Below are positions 16,883 to 26,058 of a stretch of 64,000 nucleotides of DNA, in pieces. The translations under genes and the position numbers were made by a program. The notes below the pieces were generated by a model. The model had not been told where the DNA came from, did no database searches, and saw only the letters and a program-made list of their open reading frames with translations. Each line of letters begins with the position of its first letter. Positions within the stretch are counted from its first letter, which is position 1. Origin of the DNA: Amycolatopsis sp. GM8 (GTDB lineage: Bacteria; Actinomycetota; Actinomycetes; Mycobacteriales; Pseudonocardiaceae); assembly GCF_021653975.1 (NCBI RefSeq), contig NZ_JAJKFK010000003.1:1-64000 (forward strand). The letters are read 5' to 3'.

Positions 16883-18577
16883 CTATTCCGGCAGGGCGAA
16901 GACGATCAGGGCGCTGCCGTGCCCCGCGCCGAGCATGCCGGGCAGGAATCCCTCGGCCCAGCCGCCCCAGCCCACCGGTACGGCGATGTACTGCCGCCCG
17001 TCGACCATGTAGGTGGTCGGGCTGCTGTGGTGGCCGCTGCCGCACTGGAACTGCCACAGCAGTTCCCCGGTACGAGCGTCGAGGGCGTTGAGCTCGCCGG
17101 AGGCTTCACCGGCGAACACCAGGTCGCCACCGGTGGCGAGCGTCGACGCGCACATCGGGAGTTCGTTGCGCCAGCGCCACTTCTCCTCGCCGGCGCCGTC
17201 GAACGCGCTGATGGACCCCGCCATGTCGCCGATGTCCACGGCTACGCCCGCGCCCCAATAAGGGATGCTTTCCTTGAACTCCCGGCGCCGCCGGGTGGCC
17301 GTGGCGCCGGTGTCCTGGACCGGGACGTAGAAGAGCCCTGTCTTGGGGCTGTAGGACGCGTGGGTCCATTCCTTGGCACCGGCCGGACCGGGGTAGAAGT
17401 GGACCGGCTCGCCCTCCTTCTCCGGGTACACCTTCGGTGTCACCTGGCCGTCCCTCGTGATCGCCCCCCAGGTGATGCGGTCCACGAAGGGAGTGATCTG
17501 GACCAGCGCGCCGTTCGTGCGATCGAGAACGAAGAAGTAGCCGTTCTTGTCGAAGTGCCCGAGCAGCTTGCGCCCGTCCTTCTCGAACAGGATGCATTCG
17601 GCGATGCTGTCGTAGTCCCACAGATCGTGCGGGGTGCACTGGTAGTGCCAGCGGATCTGCCCGCTGTCCACGTCGACGGCGACGACGCTGTCGGTGTAGA
17701 GGTTGTCGCCCTCCCGGACCTCGCCGTCGAAGTCGGGTGCCGGGTTACCGGTGCCCACATACAGCAGGTTCGTCTCCGGGTCGAACGTGCTGGTGACCCA
17801 GCAGTTCGCGCCGCCCCGCGCCCAGGCGTCGCCGTTGGCGGGCCAGGTTTCCGAGCCCGGCTCACCGGGCTTCGGCACCATGTAGCAACGCCACTGGTGC
17901 TCGCCGGTCTCGACGTCGAACGCGTCGAGGTGGCCGCGCACACCGAACTCGCCGCCAGAACTGCCGACGATGACCATGTTCTTCACGACCAGCGGGGCCA
18001 CCGTGGCGCTCTCGCCGGCCCGCACGTCGCCGTAGGTCTTGGTCCAGACCGGCTTGCCGGTGGTCGCGTCGAGCGCGAGCACCCGGGCGTTCGCGGTCAC
18101 GAAGAAGACCTTCCCCTGCGCGACGGCCACCCCGCGGTTGACGTTCCCGCAGCACAGGGACACGTCGAAGGGAACCGCGTGCTTGTACCGCCAGATCTCC
18201 ACGCCGGTCTTCGCGTCGAGCGCCCACACCCAGCCGTCCCAGCCGGAGAGGAACATGATCCCGTCGACGACGATCGGGGCGGCCTCGAACGAGTAGGTCG
18301 ACGCGCCCGCGATCAGGCCGGTCGTGCCGGCCTGGAAGATCCATGCCGGGCCGAGGCGTTTGACGTTCCCGGTGTTGATCTGGTCCAGCGTGCTGTAGCG
18401 CTGCCCGTCGTAGGCGCCGTAGTAGGTGAGCCAGTTCTGCGGCTCCTGGCGGGCGTTGAGGATGCGCTCGTAGTTGACGCCGGCCGTCACCGGCGGCGCG
18501 ACTTCCCCGCCCGCGACCTTGCCGCTCAGGTTTCCCTGGTCGACGGCTTCGCCGGCGTCCACGTACTCGACGGTCAT
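16883..18577 (-). CDS. PQQ-dependent alcohol dehydrogenase, lanthanide-type, no signal peptide
   Basis: A 564-residue eight-bladed quinoprotein alcohol dehydrogenase. Tryptophan-docking repeats are visible (GWVWALDAKTGVEIW, RVLALDATTGKPVW, VVAVDVDSGQIRWHYQ, ELNALDARTGELLW). The vicinal cysteines Cys142-Cys143 (LCCGN) that pack on PQQ are present. TPHDLWDYDS gives catalytic Asp321 and a second Asp323 two residues on, the pattern that marks lanthanide-binding XoxF/ExaF-type enzymes rather than Ca2+ MxaF. Odd: the N-terminus (MTVEYVDAGEAVDQ) is polar with an in-frame TAG just upstream, so no Sec or Tat signal is encoded. No cytochrome c gene is nearby. It sits 12 bases after the cupredoxin-like gene and just before pqqA. 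Confidence 0.92.
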   Translation of the reverse strand: MTVEYVDAGEAVDQGNLSGKVAGGEVAPPVTAGVNYERILNARQEPQNWLTYYGAYDGQRYSTLDQINTGNVKRLGPAWIFQAGTTGLIAGASTYSFEAAPIVVDGIMFLSGWDGWVWALDAKTGVEIWRYKHAVPFDVSLCCGNVNRGVAVAQGKVFFVTANARVLALDATTGKPVWTKTYGDVRAGESATVAPLVVKNMVIVGSSGGEFGVRGHLDAFDVETGEHQWRCYMVPKPGEPGSETWPANGDAWARGGANCWVTSTFDPETNLLYVGTGNPAPDFDGEVREGDNLYTDSVVAVDVDSGQIRWHYQCTPHDLWDYDSIAECILFEKDGRKLLGHFDKNGYFFVLDRTNGALVQITPFVDRITWGAITRDGQVTPKVYPEKEGEPVHFYPGPAGAKEWTHASYSPKTGLFYVPVQDTGATATRRRREFKESIPYWGAGVAVDIGDMAGSISAFDGAGEEKWRWRNELPMCASTLATGGDLVFAGEASGELNALDARTGELLWQFQCGSGHHSSPTTYMVDGRQYIAVPVGWGGWAEGFLPGMLGAGHGSALIVFALPE

Positions 18578-18589
18578 TTCGTCTCCTCT

Positions 18590-19051
18590 CTACGGCCGCG
18601 GCTGCGCGGGACGGTCGAGGCGGGCTTCCGGCGGCGCGTCCCCGAGCACCACGATGGCCCCGGTCAGTCCCCGGCCCTCGTCGTTGCCCGTGGGCGAGCC
18701 GAACCAGTAGTAGCCGGGCCCGTCGAGGTTGAGCTTCGCCCGCCCCCGCGAATGGTTGACCAGCCAGATGAACTTTCGATCGCCATTGCTCGGCAGAAGT
18801 GCGCAGTGCGTGTTCCGGTCGTCATTGACGAGTTCGAGTTCGATATCCCCGCCATGCGGCATGACCAGAATGGAGGGATCGAAAACCAGCTCGTCCGGGT
18901 TGATCCGAATCGTGGCCTGCATGCGACCACCCGACCCCTCGGTGGCCTGCGCGATGTTCCCGGTTCCCAGCACGCTGCCCAGCGCTGCTTTGTTCTGTGC
19001 GTCCAACCCGAGGCTGTGGAGCAGATCGGATCGATCCTTCATCGTCGTCAT
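18590..19051 (-). CDS. Cupredoxin-like protein lacking copper ligands
   Basis: A 153-residue protein. Residues about 45-140 resemble a cupredoxin beta sandwich (ATIRINPDELVFDPSILVMPHGGDIELELVNDD... then YYWFGSPTGNDEGRGLTGAIVVLG). In true cupredoxins the last segment carries Cys, His and Met copper ligands; here the aligned positions are Gly/Ser, Asn and Leu, so a type 1 copper site is not expected. There is no signal peptide; the first 40 residues are helical-looking (RSDLLHSLGLDAQNKAALGSVLG). ATG at 19051 was chosen because GAGGAGGT precedes it. It is the first gene of the PQQ operon, 12 bases before the dehydrogenase, so it is probably a structural or electron-transfer-interface partner (inference). 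Confidence 0.7.
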   Translation of the reverse strand: MTTMKDRSDLLHSLGLDAQNKAALGSVLGTGNIAQATEGSGGRMQATIRINPDELVFDPSILVMPHGGDIELELVNDDRNTHCALLPSNGDRKFIWLVNHSRGRAKLNLDGPGYYWFGSPTGNDEGRGLTGAIVVLGDAPPEARLDRPAQPRP

Positions 19052-19204
19052 CGGGCCGTACCTCCTCACCCCTGATCAGGTAAAGCACTCCGAATATGAC
19101 CCGGCCTTTTTCCGCGCCGGTGTCCGGCCCGCGGAATGGTCGTCGAATGGCACGCTACGCCGCTCGCGGATGCCCGGCGACGCTTGCCGTTCAGCCTCGA
19201 ACAA

Positions 19205-21373
19205 CTACCGTTCGGACCCGGTGGCCCGCCGCTGGAGGTCGTACCGATCGAGGTTCATGACCTTGTCCCACGCGGCCACGAAGTCCCGCACGAACATCTC
19301 CCGCGCGTCGTCGCTCGCGTAGACCTCCGCGACGGCACGCAGCTCGGAGTTCCAGCCGAAGGCGAGATCGACCCGGCTACCGGTCCATCTGACTTCCCCG
19401 GTGGCGCGGTCGCGGCCCACGAAGATCTCCGGGTTCTCGGCCGCCGGCCGCCATTCGATGCTCATGTCGAGCAGGGTGACGAAGAAGTCGTTGGTCAGCA
19501 CACCGGGCCGGGAGGTGAAGACACCCAGCGGCGAGTGCCGGTGGTTGGCGCCGAGGACGCGCAGGCCACCCACCAGGACGGTCATCTCGGGCGCGGTCAG
19601 GTTCAGCAGGTTCGCCCGGTCGACCAGCAGGTGTTCGGGCGGCAGCCGGAGCGTTTTCCCTTGGTAGTTGCGGAATCCGTCCGCGGCCGGCTCCAGCGCG
19701 GCGAATGACTCGACATCGGTCCACTCCTGCGTCGCGTCCGTGCGGCCCGGGGTGAACGGGACGTGGATGTCGTGACCGGCGTTCCTCGCGGCCTGCTCCA
19801 CGGCCGCGCACCCGGCGAGCACGATCAGGTCGGCCAGCGAGATCTTCGTCCGCCCCGGGGAGCTGTTGAAGGTCTCCCGGATCTCTTCGAGGGCGCGCAG
19901 CACCGGCCTCAGCGTGCCGGGGTCGTTGACCTCCCAGCCGCGCTGCGGTTCGAGCCGGAGGCGCGCCCCGTTCGCCCCGCCCCGCTTGTCGCTGATGCGG
20001 AACGTCGAGGCCGACGCCCATGCGGTCGTCACGAGCTGGGCGAGCGGCAGTCCGGAGGCGAGGATCCGCTGCTCGAGCGTGGCGATCTCGGCCGTCTGGA
20101 CGAGATCGTGGTCGACGGCGGGGACCGGGTCCTGCCAGAGCAGCCTCTCCCGGGGGACCAGCGGTCCGCGGTAGCGCTGGATCGGGCCCAGGTCCAGATG
20201 CGTCAGCTTGAACCAGGCGCGGGCGAAGGCGTCCGCCAGCTGGTCCGGGTGCTCCAGGAAGCGCCGCGCGATCGGCGCGTAGACCGGGTCGAGTCGCAGT
20301 GCGAGGTCCGTGGTGAGAATCGTCGGCGCGTGCGTCTTCGACGGGTCATGGGCGTCCGGCACGGTGCCGGCTCCTCCCCCACCTCGGGGGATCCACTGCC
20401 ACAGCCCGCCCGGGCTCAGCTCCAGATCCCACTCGTGGCCGAACAGGGTCTCGAAGAAACTGTTGTCCCACCTCGTCGGAGTGGGCGTCCAGGTCCCCTC
20501 CAGCCCGCTGGAGATGGCGTCCGCGCCCTTGCCGCGACCGTAGCCGCTCTTCCAGCCCAGGCCCTGCTGCTCGATGCCGGCGCCTTCGGGTTCGGGGCCC
20601 AGGTAGGTGTCCGGGTCGGCCGCGCCGTGGGTCTTGCCGAACGTGTGCCCGCCCGCGATCAGCGCGACGGTCTCCTCGTCGTTCATCGCCATCCGCCGGA
20701 ACGTCTCGCGGATGTCCCGGGCCGCGGTGAGCGGGTCCGGGACGGTGTTCGGGCCCTCAGGGTTGACGTAGATGAGGCCCATCTGGACCGCGGCCAGCGG
20801 GTTCGCCAGCTCCCGGACGCCGGTGTGCCGCTCGTCGCCGAGCCAGACGTGCTCCGGGCCCCAGTAGACGTCGTCGTCGGACTCCCACACGTCGACCCGG
20901 CCGCCACCGAAGCCGAACGTCGTGAACCCCATCGTCTCCAGTGCGCGGTTACCCGCGAACACCATCAGGTCGGCCCACGAAATCTTGCGGCCGTACTTCT
21001 TCTTCACCGGCCACAGCAGCCGCCGCGCCTTGTCCAGATTGCGGTTGTCCGGCCAGCTGTTCTGCGGCGCGAAGCGCTGCATGCCGGTAGCCGCGCCACC
21101 CCGGCCGTCCTCGATCCGGTACGTCCCCGCGCAGTGCCACACCATCCGGAGCACGAGCGGCCCGTAGTGGCCGAAATCGGCCGGCCACCACTCCTTCGAC
21201 GTGGTCAGCACCTCGTCGATGTCCCTGGCCAGCGCGTCGAGATCCACGGTGTCGAACTCGGCCGCGTAGTCGAAGTCCGCTCCCATCGGGTCGGCCGCGG
21301 GGGAATGCTTGCGCAGCACCGACAAGCCGAGCCGGTTCGGCCACCAGTCGCGGTTGCGCGGACTCTCAGACAT
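19205..21373 (-). CDS. katG: Catalase-peroxidase KatG
   Basis: A 722-residue bifunctional heme catalase-peroxidase that removes hydrogen peroxide. The distal triad Arg76-Trp79-His80 ([11 protein letters not shown]), proximal His243 ([10 protein letters not shown]) and the Trp79-Tyr202-Met228 residues that form the KatG adduct are all present; the degenerate second domain follows. ATG at 21373 has GGAGGG six bases upstream. A GAF-LytTR regulator gene lies 34 bases upstream in the same direction, suggesting co-transcription. The PQQ operon begins 153 bases further on; peroxide from quinoprotein or flavin oxidation nearby could explain the pairing (inference). Confidence 0.96.
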   Translation of the reverse strand: MSESPRNRDWWPNRLGLSVLRKHSPAADPMGADFDYAAEFDTVDLDALARDIDEVLTTSKEWWPADFGHYGPLVLRMVWHCAGTYRIEDGRGGAATGMQRFAPQNSWPDNRNLDKARRLLWPVKKKYGRKISWADLMVFAGNRALETMGFTTFGFGGGRVDVWESDDDVYWGPEHVWLGDERHTGVRELANPLAAVQMGLIYVNPEGPNTVPDPLTAARDIRETFRRMAMNDEETVALIAGGHTFGKTHGAADPDTYLGPEPEGAGIEQQGLGWKSGYGRGKGADAISSGLEGTWTPTPTRWDNSFFETLFGHEWDLELSPGGLWQWIPRGGGGAGTVPDAHDPSKTHAPTILTTDLALRLDPVYAPIARRFLEHPDQLADAFARAWFKLTHLDLGPIQRYRGPLVPRERLLWQDPVPAVDHDLVQTAEIATLEQRILASGLPLAQLVTTAWASASTFRISDKRGGANGARLRLEPQRGWEVNDPGTLRPVLRALEEIRETFNSSPGRTKISLADLIVLAGCAAVEQAARNAGHDIHVPFTPGRTDATQEWTDVESFAALEPAADGFRNYQGKTLRLPPEHLLVDRANLLNLTAPEMTVLVGGLRVLGANHRHSPLGVFTSRPGVLTNDFFVTLLDMSIEWRPAAENPEIFVGRDRATGEVRWTGSRVDLAFGWNSELRAVAEVYASDDAREMFVRDFVAAWDKVMNLDRYDLQRRATGSER

Positions 21374-21407
21374 TGCGATCCCTCCAAGGAACAGCGTGTG
21401 CTGGACC

Positions 21408-22799
21408 TCAGATGTCCAGCGCGCGGCGCACGGCCGGCGCGTTCCGCCGGGACACCGGCACCGTTTCGTTCGCGTGGCCGTCCATGATCAGCAGCAGCTC
21501 TCCCTTGAGGCCACGCTCGATCTCCCGGATGCGGCTGAGGTTGACCACATACCGGCGGTGCACTCGCAGGAAGCCGGCATCGGCCAGCTCACTGTCGAGC
21601 TTGTCCAGGCTGGGGGCGGCGGCTCGCAGCCGGCCCTGAGCCGTGGACAGCCACACGTCGTTCCCCTCCGACTCGGCGAAGGAAACCTCGGGTAACCGCA
21701 GCAGCACCATCCGGTTGTCGCGGATGGCGACCAGCCGGCGCGGCTCCCGGGTGGGCGCCGGATCCGCCGCCCGGGGCAGCTGCGTCCCGTCGGACGCGCC
21801 GAAGGCGACCAGGCTGCCGATCAGGTGCCCGGACGAGAAGACCGGCCGGATGCTGATCGGCGTCGGCTCGTCGGCGAGATGGGTGAAGATCTGGGTCGAG
21901 CCGACCCAGTCCGGGTTGTGGGCCGCCTGCTTACCGGCGTACCGGGCGACCCCGATCAGTTCCGGCAGCCCCGGGTTCCAGCGCAGCGTGGAGTCGATCG
22001 CCGGGGTGGAGGGCGGGACGCCCATCAGCACGCTCGCCGTGTCGTCGGCGATCACCACCTTGCCCGCGGTGTCCATCGCGGCCAGCGGCGTGCCGGAGCG
22101 CGCCCTGGCCTGCGTGTAGGCCGCGACCAGCTCGGCGCCGCTGTCGCGGGCGCGGCGCTTCAGCGTGCGCTGGGTCTGGGCGACCGCGTTCGTCAGCCAC
22201 CCGCCCGCGGACGCGGGCAGCTGCTTGCGCCAGCACGACAGGTTCAGGACCGCGATCGGCTCCCCCGTCACCACATCGCGCACCGCGATGCCCGCGCAGA
22301 CCCAGTTGTGGAACGCCTGGCACCAGTGCTCCGCGCCGCTGATCAGGACCGGGCCGTGCGCTTCGAGCGCCGTGCCCATCGCGTTCGTCCCGGCCGCGCA
22401 CTCGGACCAGCAGAACCAGGGCGCGAGATTGGCGTCGACGGCTCTGGCGAGCGTCGCCTGGTCACCCCACTCGGCCAGGATCCGGCCGGTGGCGTCGGCG
22501 ACGGTGACGACGCCACCGAGGTTGCCCACCTCATGGGCCACGAACGCGGCACGGAAACCCAGCTCGGCGAACACGACATCGTGATCGGGCACATGGTCGG
22601 GCTCCGCGACGGCCACCGGGGCCTCGGTCAGGTGCGGGTCGACCTGGTATCGCTCGCGGCAGCGGTGCCACGAGATCGCGACGAGGGGCCGGACGCCCGG
22701 CACCTGATCCTCGCCCTGCACGAACCGTTCCCACGCCGCGAACACCGTGCCGCTTCCGGGGCTCGCCGCCATGGGCTCGAACCGATGTGCGTTCTTCAT
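21408..22799 (-). CDS. GAF-LytTR transcriptional regulator
   Basis: A 463-residue regulator. The N-terminal 200 residues resemble the sensor part of AcoR-type activators ([64 protein letters not shown], a GAF domain). A second PAS/GAF-like segment follows (about 230-330). The C-terminal 100 residues are a LytTR DNA-binding domain ([32 protein letters not shown]). AcoR sensor plus LytTR is an unusual replacement of the sigma-54 module. ATG at 22799 has no strong free ribosome binding site; a 7-bp inverted repeat abuts the start codon. It precedes katG by 34 bases and may control katG or the PQQ operon. Confidence 0.78.
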   Translation of the reverse strand: MKNAHRFEPMAASPGSGTVFAAWERFVQGEDQVPGVRPLVAISWHRCRERYQVDPHLTEAPVAVAEPDHVPDHDVVFAELGFRAAFVAHEVGNLGGVVTVADATGRILAEWGDQATLARAVDANLAPWFCWSECAAGTNAMGTALEAHGPVLISGAEHWCQAFHNWVCAGIAVRDVVTGEPIAVLNLSCWRKQLPASAGGWLTNAVAQTQRTLKRRARDSGAELVAAYTQARARSGTPLAAMDTAGKVVIADDTASVLMGVPPSTPAIDSTLRWNPGLPELIGVARYAGKQAAHNPDWVGSTQIFTHLADEPTPISIRPVFSSGHLIGSLVAFGASDGTQLPRAADPAPTREPRRLVAIRDNRMVLLRLPEVSFAESEGNDVWLSTAQGRLRAAAPSLDKLDSELADAGFLRVHRRYVVNLSRIREIERGLKGELLLIMDGHANETVPVSRRNAPAVRRALDI

Positions 22800-22831
22800 C
22801 GTTGGGGAACCGCCTTTGGTCCATCCCAACG
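22800..22831 (-). promoter_or_regulatory. Inverted repeat abutting the GAF-LytTR start codon
   Basis: CGTTGGG (22800-22806) and CCCAACG (22825-22831) are perfect inverted arms with an 18-base spacer that contains the only purine-rich stretch (AAAGGCGG on the transcribed strand) before the ATG at 22799. It could fold in the mRNA and cover the ribosome binding site, or be a protein-binding dyad; its GTTGG halves resemble the repeats at 794-811 and 2100-2116. Confidence 0.4.
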
Positions 22832-22972
22832 CACGAGGACGAGCGCGTGGTCCGCGCGGGGTCCGGGCCTGGCCTATGGCGGACTGGGCACTGCTTCGCG
22901 CGTCTGCCTTGATTCGTCTATAGCTCACACCTTACGTATCCTCGCGGGGCCGCGCACGTGGCTTGCCGACTC

Positions 22973-23776
22973 TCAGACGGCGCCGAGGACCGTGCCGCCG
23001 TCCGCCTGGATCACCGCACCCGTCACGAAGCTCGACAGGTCGGTGGTCAGGAACTCGACGACGTTCGCCAGTTCCTCGGGAGTTCCGTGCCGCCGCAACG
23101 CGTTCTGGTGAGCCGTGCCGGGAGCGTTGGCGGAGAGCTGGAGCAGGCGACCGGTGTCGGTGTACCCCGGAGCCAGGCAGTTCGCGCGGATCCCGTACTC
23201 GCCGACATCCTGGGCGAGATACCGGGTGTACATGGCGATGGCCGCCTTCGCCGTACCGTAATGCGCGTAGCTGCCCGCCGGATCGGCCTGGCCACCCGAT
23301 CCCGAGCTGATCGTGACGATCTTGCCCGCCCGGGCCTGTTTCATGTACGGCGCGACCGCGTTCACCGAGAAGATCGTGCCGTACAGATTGCGTTCGATCA
23401 CCAGCTCGAGATCCTTCGTCGGAAGGTCCGACGCGCGCGTGGCCATCGGCGTACTCGATCCGCCGCCCGCGTTGGCGACGAGGATGTCGATCCGCCCCCA
23501 GGCCTCGAAGACGGCCCTGGCCATCGCTTCCTGGGCCGCGCGATCGGCCACGTCGAACTCGAAACCGAGGGCCCGGCGGCCGAGGTTCTCGATCTCCTCG
23601 ACCGTCGAGCCGGCGGTCATCAGGTCGGCCTCGGCCTGGAACTCCTTGAAGGAGGTCAAGCTCTTGTCCACCACCGCGACGTCCGCGCCGAGTGAAGCCA
23701 GCCGCAGCGCGTACACCCTGCCGAGCCCGCGTCCCGCTCCGGTGACGATCGCGGTCTTGCCGTCCAGCCTTCCCAT
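22973..23776 (-). CDS. Short-chain dehydrogenase/reductase
   Basis: A 267-residue SDR. Cofactor motif TGAGRGLG near residue 12, NAG motif VANAGGGSS, catalytic Ser/Tyr/Lys in SSGSGG and YAHYGTAK, and C-terminal AVIQADGGTVLG. Between the second strand (VAVVDKS) and the DVAD motif there is a longer insert (LTSFKEFQAEADLMTAGSTVEEIENLGRR) than in classical SDRs; mycofactocin-coupled SDRs also have an insert in this place, so it may hold its NAD(H) tightly (inference). ATG at 23776 follows GGAG. It is the last gene of the leftward operon, 17 bases after the binding protein. Substrate unknown; probably an alcohol or ketone intermediate of the operon pathway. Confidence 0.85.
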   Translation of the reverse strand: MGRLDGKTAIVTGAGRGLGRVYALRLASLGADVAVVDKSLTSFKEFQAEADLMTAGSTVEEIENLGRRALGFEFDVADRAAQEAMARAVFEAWGRIDILVANAGGGSSTPMATRASDLPTKDLELVIERNLYGTIFSVNAVAPYMKQARAGKIVTISSGSGGQADPAGSYAHYGTAKAAIAMYTRYLAQDVGEYGIRANCLAPGYTDTGRLLQLSANAPGTAHQNALRRHGTPEELANVVEFLTTDLSSFVTGAVIQADGGTVLGAV

Positions 23777-23793
23777 GATGCTCCGCTTCTCGA

Positions 23794-25122
23794 TCAGCTG
23801 TACTTGCGGTAGGTGATCTGGCCGGTCAGGTCGATCAGCGTCATCTCCTTGAACTTCCGGCCGGCCGCGCCACCGGGGTCGTAGCCCATGACGTACTCCT
23901 TGACCATCCCGTACGGGTTGTGCGGCCAGTCCATGGACCAAGTGATCCCTTCATGCATCAGACTCGGGCCGGTGTAGGTCAAATGTCGCGTCGCGTCGAT
24001 CAGCGCCGTTCGCGTGGGCGTCTTCATCGCCTTGAAGGTCAGGTCGAGCAACTGCCCCGAGGTCCACCCGTAGGTGCCGAAGGCCGGGTTCAGCGCGGCC
24101 GCCCCGGGCTGCTTCTTGTACCACTCCAGGAAAGTCTGGAGCCCCTGGTCGCGCGCGACCGCGTCCGGGTCGTTCGGGTTCTTCGCCCAGATCGAGAAGA
24201 AGACGTTCTGCGCCGCGGCCGGGCTGAGCTGGTCGAGGTAGCTCGACTGGAACCCCGTGAGGTACTTCGTCTCCGGCTTCCAGTTCGACTGGGCGATCGA
24301 CTCGAGCGCCTGTAACTGATACGTGCCGGCGCCCGCGAACATGACGAAGTCCGTGGCGCCCGAGCCGGCGATCGTGGTGATCTGCGCCGAGACGGCCGAG
24401 TCGCTCGGGCTGAACGTCTGCTCGGCGGCGAGGGTCGCGCCGGTCGTCTTCAGCTGATCCTTGAACGCGGCGAGGAGCAGTTTCCCGAAGTCGTCGTTCT
24501 GATAGAGCACGGCGATCTTCGCGTTCGGGTTCTTGCCCACGATGAACTTCACGGACGCCATGGCGTCCTCCGAACTCGGCGGGCCGACCGGGGCCAGCGT
24601 CCACGGATAGGCCGGGTTGCCCAGTTCGTCGTTCGAGGTGTTGGAGTACACGTTGGGCGTGCAGGCCTCCGCGTTCACCTCGCGGGCGGCGAGGTTCGTC
24701 GGCGTGCCGTACATGCTGGCGATGGCGAACACCTTGTCCCCGTTGACCAGCTTGTCCACATTGGACCGGGCACGGGCCGGCTCGTAACCGTCGTCGAGCG
24801 CGGTGAGTTCGACCTTGCGCCGTTTGCCGTCACCGAACTCGAATCCACCCTCCGAGTTCTTCATGGCGACATATGCCGCGAACCCGAGCGGGATCGGACT
24901 GGCCGCGGAACCCGAGAAGGCGGCCGACTGCCCGATCTTGACGGTGTCGTCGGTGATGCCCATGGTGTCGAAGCCCTGCGGGCAGTTGCCGGTGTCGATG
25001 ATGCCGGAGGCGCTGCCGCCGGTGGACCCGCCCACGGCGGCCCCACTGCAGCCGGACAGCAGCCCCGCGCTCGCGACGACGGCGACCGCCGTCACGGTCC
25101 ACCGCCTGGTGCGTGGAATCAT
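23794..25122 (-). CDS. ABC transporter substrate-binding lipoprotein, branched-chain amino acid type
   Basis: A 442-residue extracellular binding protein of the LivJ/Peripla_BP_6 family. It has a lipoprotein signal: basic start MIPRTRRW, hydrophobic core TAVAVVASAG and lipobox LLSGC with Cys at about 25. The mature part contains IKIGQSAAFSGSAAS-like VKIGQSAAFSG and AVLYQNDDFGK, typical of the family. It works with LivHMGF encoded further upstream in the same direction, separated by the patatin gene. Proteins of this family carry many ligands besides amino acids (aromatic acids, amides, urea), so the substrate is likely the compound broken down by the neighbouring enzymes. Confidence 0.9.
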   Translation of the reverse strand: MIPRTRRWTVTAVAVVASAGLLSGCSGAAVGGSTGGSASGIIDTGNCPQGFDTMGITDDTVKIGQSAAFSGSAASPIPLGFAAYVAMKNSEGGFEFGDGKRRKVELTALDDGYEPARARSNVDKLVNGDKVFAIASMYGTPTNLAAREVNAEACTPNVYSNTSNDELGNPAYPWTLAPVGPPSSEDAMASVKFIVGKNPNAKIAVLYQNDDFGKLLLAAFKDQLKTTGATLAAEQTFSPSDSAVSAQITTIAGSGATDFVMFAGAGTYQLQALESIAQSNWKPETKYLTGFQSSYLDQLSPAAAQNVFFSIWAKNPNDPDAVARDQGLQTFLEWYKKQPGAAALNPAFGTYGWTSGQLLDLTFKAMKTPTRTALIDATRHLTYTGPSLMHEGITWSMDWPHNPYGMVKEYVMGYDPGGAAGRKFKEMTLIDLTGQITYRKYS

Positions 25123-25170
25123 TGTTCGTCCTCCTCGTTGAGGTGAAGGTAGGTATTCGGCAGGCTTCGG

Positions 25171-26001
25171 TCAGGACCAGAAAGCACGCACTTCGTCCGC
25201 GATCCGCACGCCCTGCTCGTACCCGGTCGCCGCCAGCGCGGACCGCAGGTCGGGGTTCATCGGGTTGCCACCGCGGGCCTTCGTCGAGGCCTCGTCGGGC
25301 TCGATCTTGTAGACGTCGGTCGTACCCGAGATGTCTCGCACATCCGGCTGGTCCGGCAGGTGCATGAACCTGATCTCCAGGACCTTGGCGTAGCCCTCCG
25401 CCTTGTCGACGTTCGTGTTCGAACGCAGGCCGCCGTCGTAGTACCGCTTGCCGTCGATGGTGACGGCCGGCCAGACATGGGGAACCGAGCAGCTGGCGGC
25501 GACCGCGTCGACCAGGCTCACGCCCGAGAACTTGTCCCAGACCTTGAACTCGCCCGTGTCGGCCTGGATCACCGTCACGCCGATCAGCTTTTCCGGCCAT
25601 TCATGGATGGGCAGGCGGGACTCGATGATGACGCGCCGTTCCGGCTCTGGCACGCGATCGTATTCGAGCGCCCAGGAACCCACGATCTTGCGGCACTCGA
25701 CCGCGTCCGCCGTGTTCTCGACGACGTCCTTCCACTCCTTGAGCAGATGGGGTACGTCCACGTCGGTGATGGGCGGCTCATAAGCCCCGGTCCCGTCGAC
25801 CTGGTCCTGATACAGCTTCTCCATCGGCGTGGTCTGGGACTGCACCGCGACCACCGCTCCCGCCGACGTACCCAGAATGTAGTCGGCGTCCGTCACCACC
25901 ACGCCCTGGCTTTCGAGCCCGGCGAGCAGGCCGGTCTCCCACGCGATCCCGAGCACTCCCCCACCGGGAAGCACAAGAGCCTTGTCTTTTTTGTCGCTCA
26001 C
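25171..26001 (-). CDS. Patatin-like phospholipase/acyl hydrolase
   Basis: A 276-residue patatin-domain serine hydrolase. The oxyanion motif GGGVLG is near residue 13, the nucleophile elbow GTSAGAV near 43, and the catalytic Asp is in YYDGGLRSN, so the Ser-Asp dyad is complete. No signal peptide or membrane segment is seen, so it acts in the cytoplasm or at the inner face of the membrane. GTG at 26001 was chosen because GGAAGG precedes it by nine bases; an upstream start at 26031 is possible. It sits between livM and the binding-protein gene of an importer operon, an unusual place for a lipase, suggesting an ester substrate or product in this pathway. Confidence 0.87.
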   Translation of the reverse strand: MSDKKDKALVLPGGGVLGIAWETGLLAGLESQGVVVTDADYILGTSAGAVVAVQSQTTPMEKLYQDQVDGTGAYEPPITDVDVPHLLKEWKDVVENTADAVECRKIVGSWALEYDRVPEPERRVIIESRLPIHEWPEKLIGVTVIQADTGEFKVWDKFSGVSLVDAVAASCSVPHVWPAVTIDGKRYYDGGLRSNTNVDKAEGYAKVLEIRFMHLPDQPDVRDISGTTDVYKIEPDEASTKARGGNPMNPDLRSALAATGYEQGVRIADEVRAFWS

Positions 26002-26058
26002 TTCGGAGTTCCTTCCGCTTGACGAAATCACCCGGGAAAAAGAATTGCCGGAGAGGTT

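Noticed and set aside
18590-18592. Readthrough of TAG to join the cupredoxin-like protein and the PQQ dehydrogenase, which are in the same frame
   Set aside because: The dehydrogenase has its own ribosome binding site (AGAGGAGA) and ATG 12 bases after the TAG; there is no sign of a recoding element.
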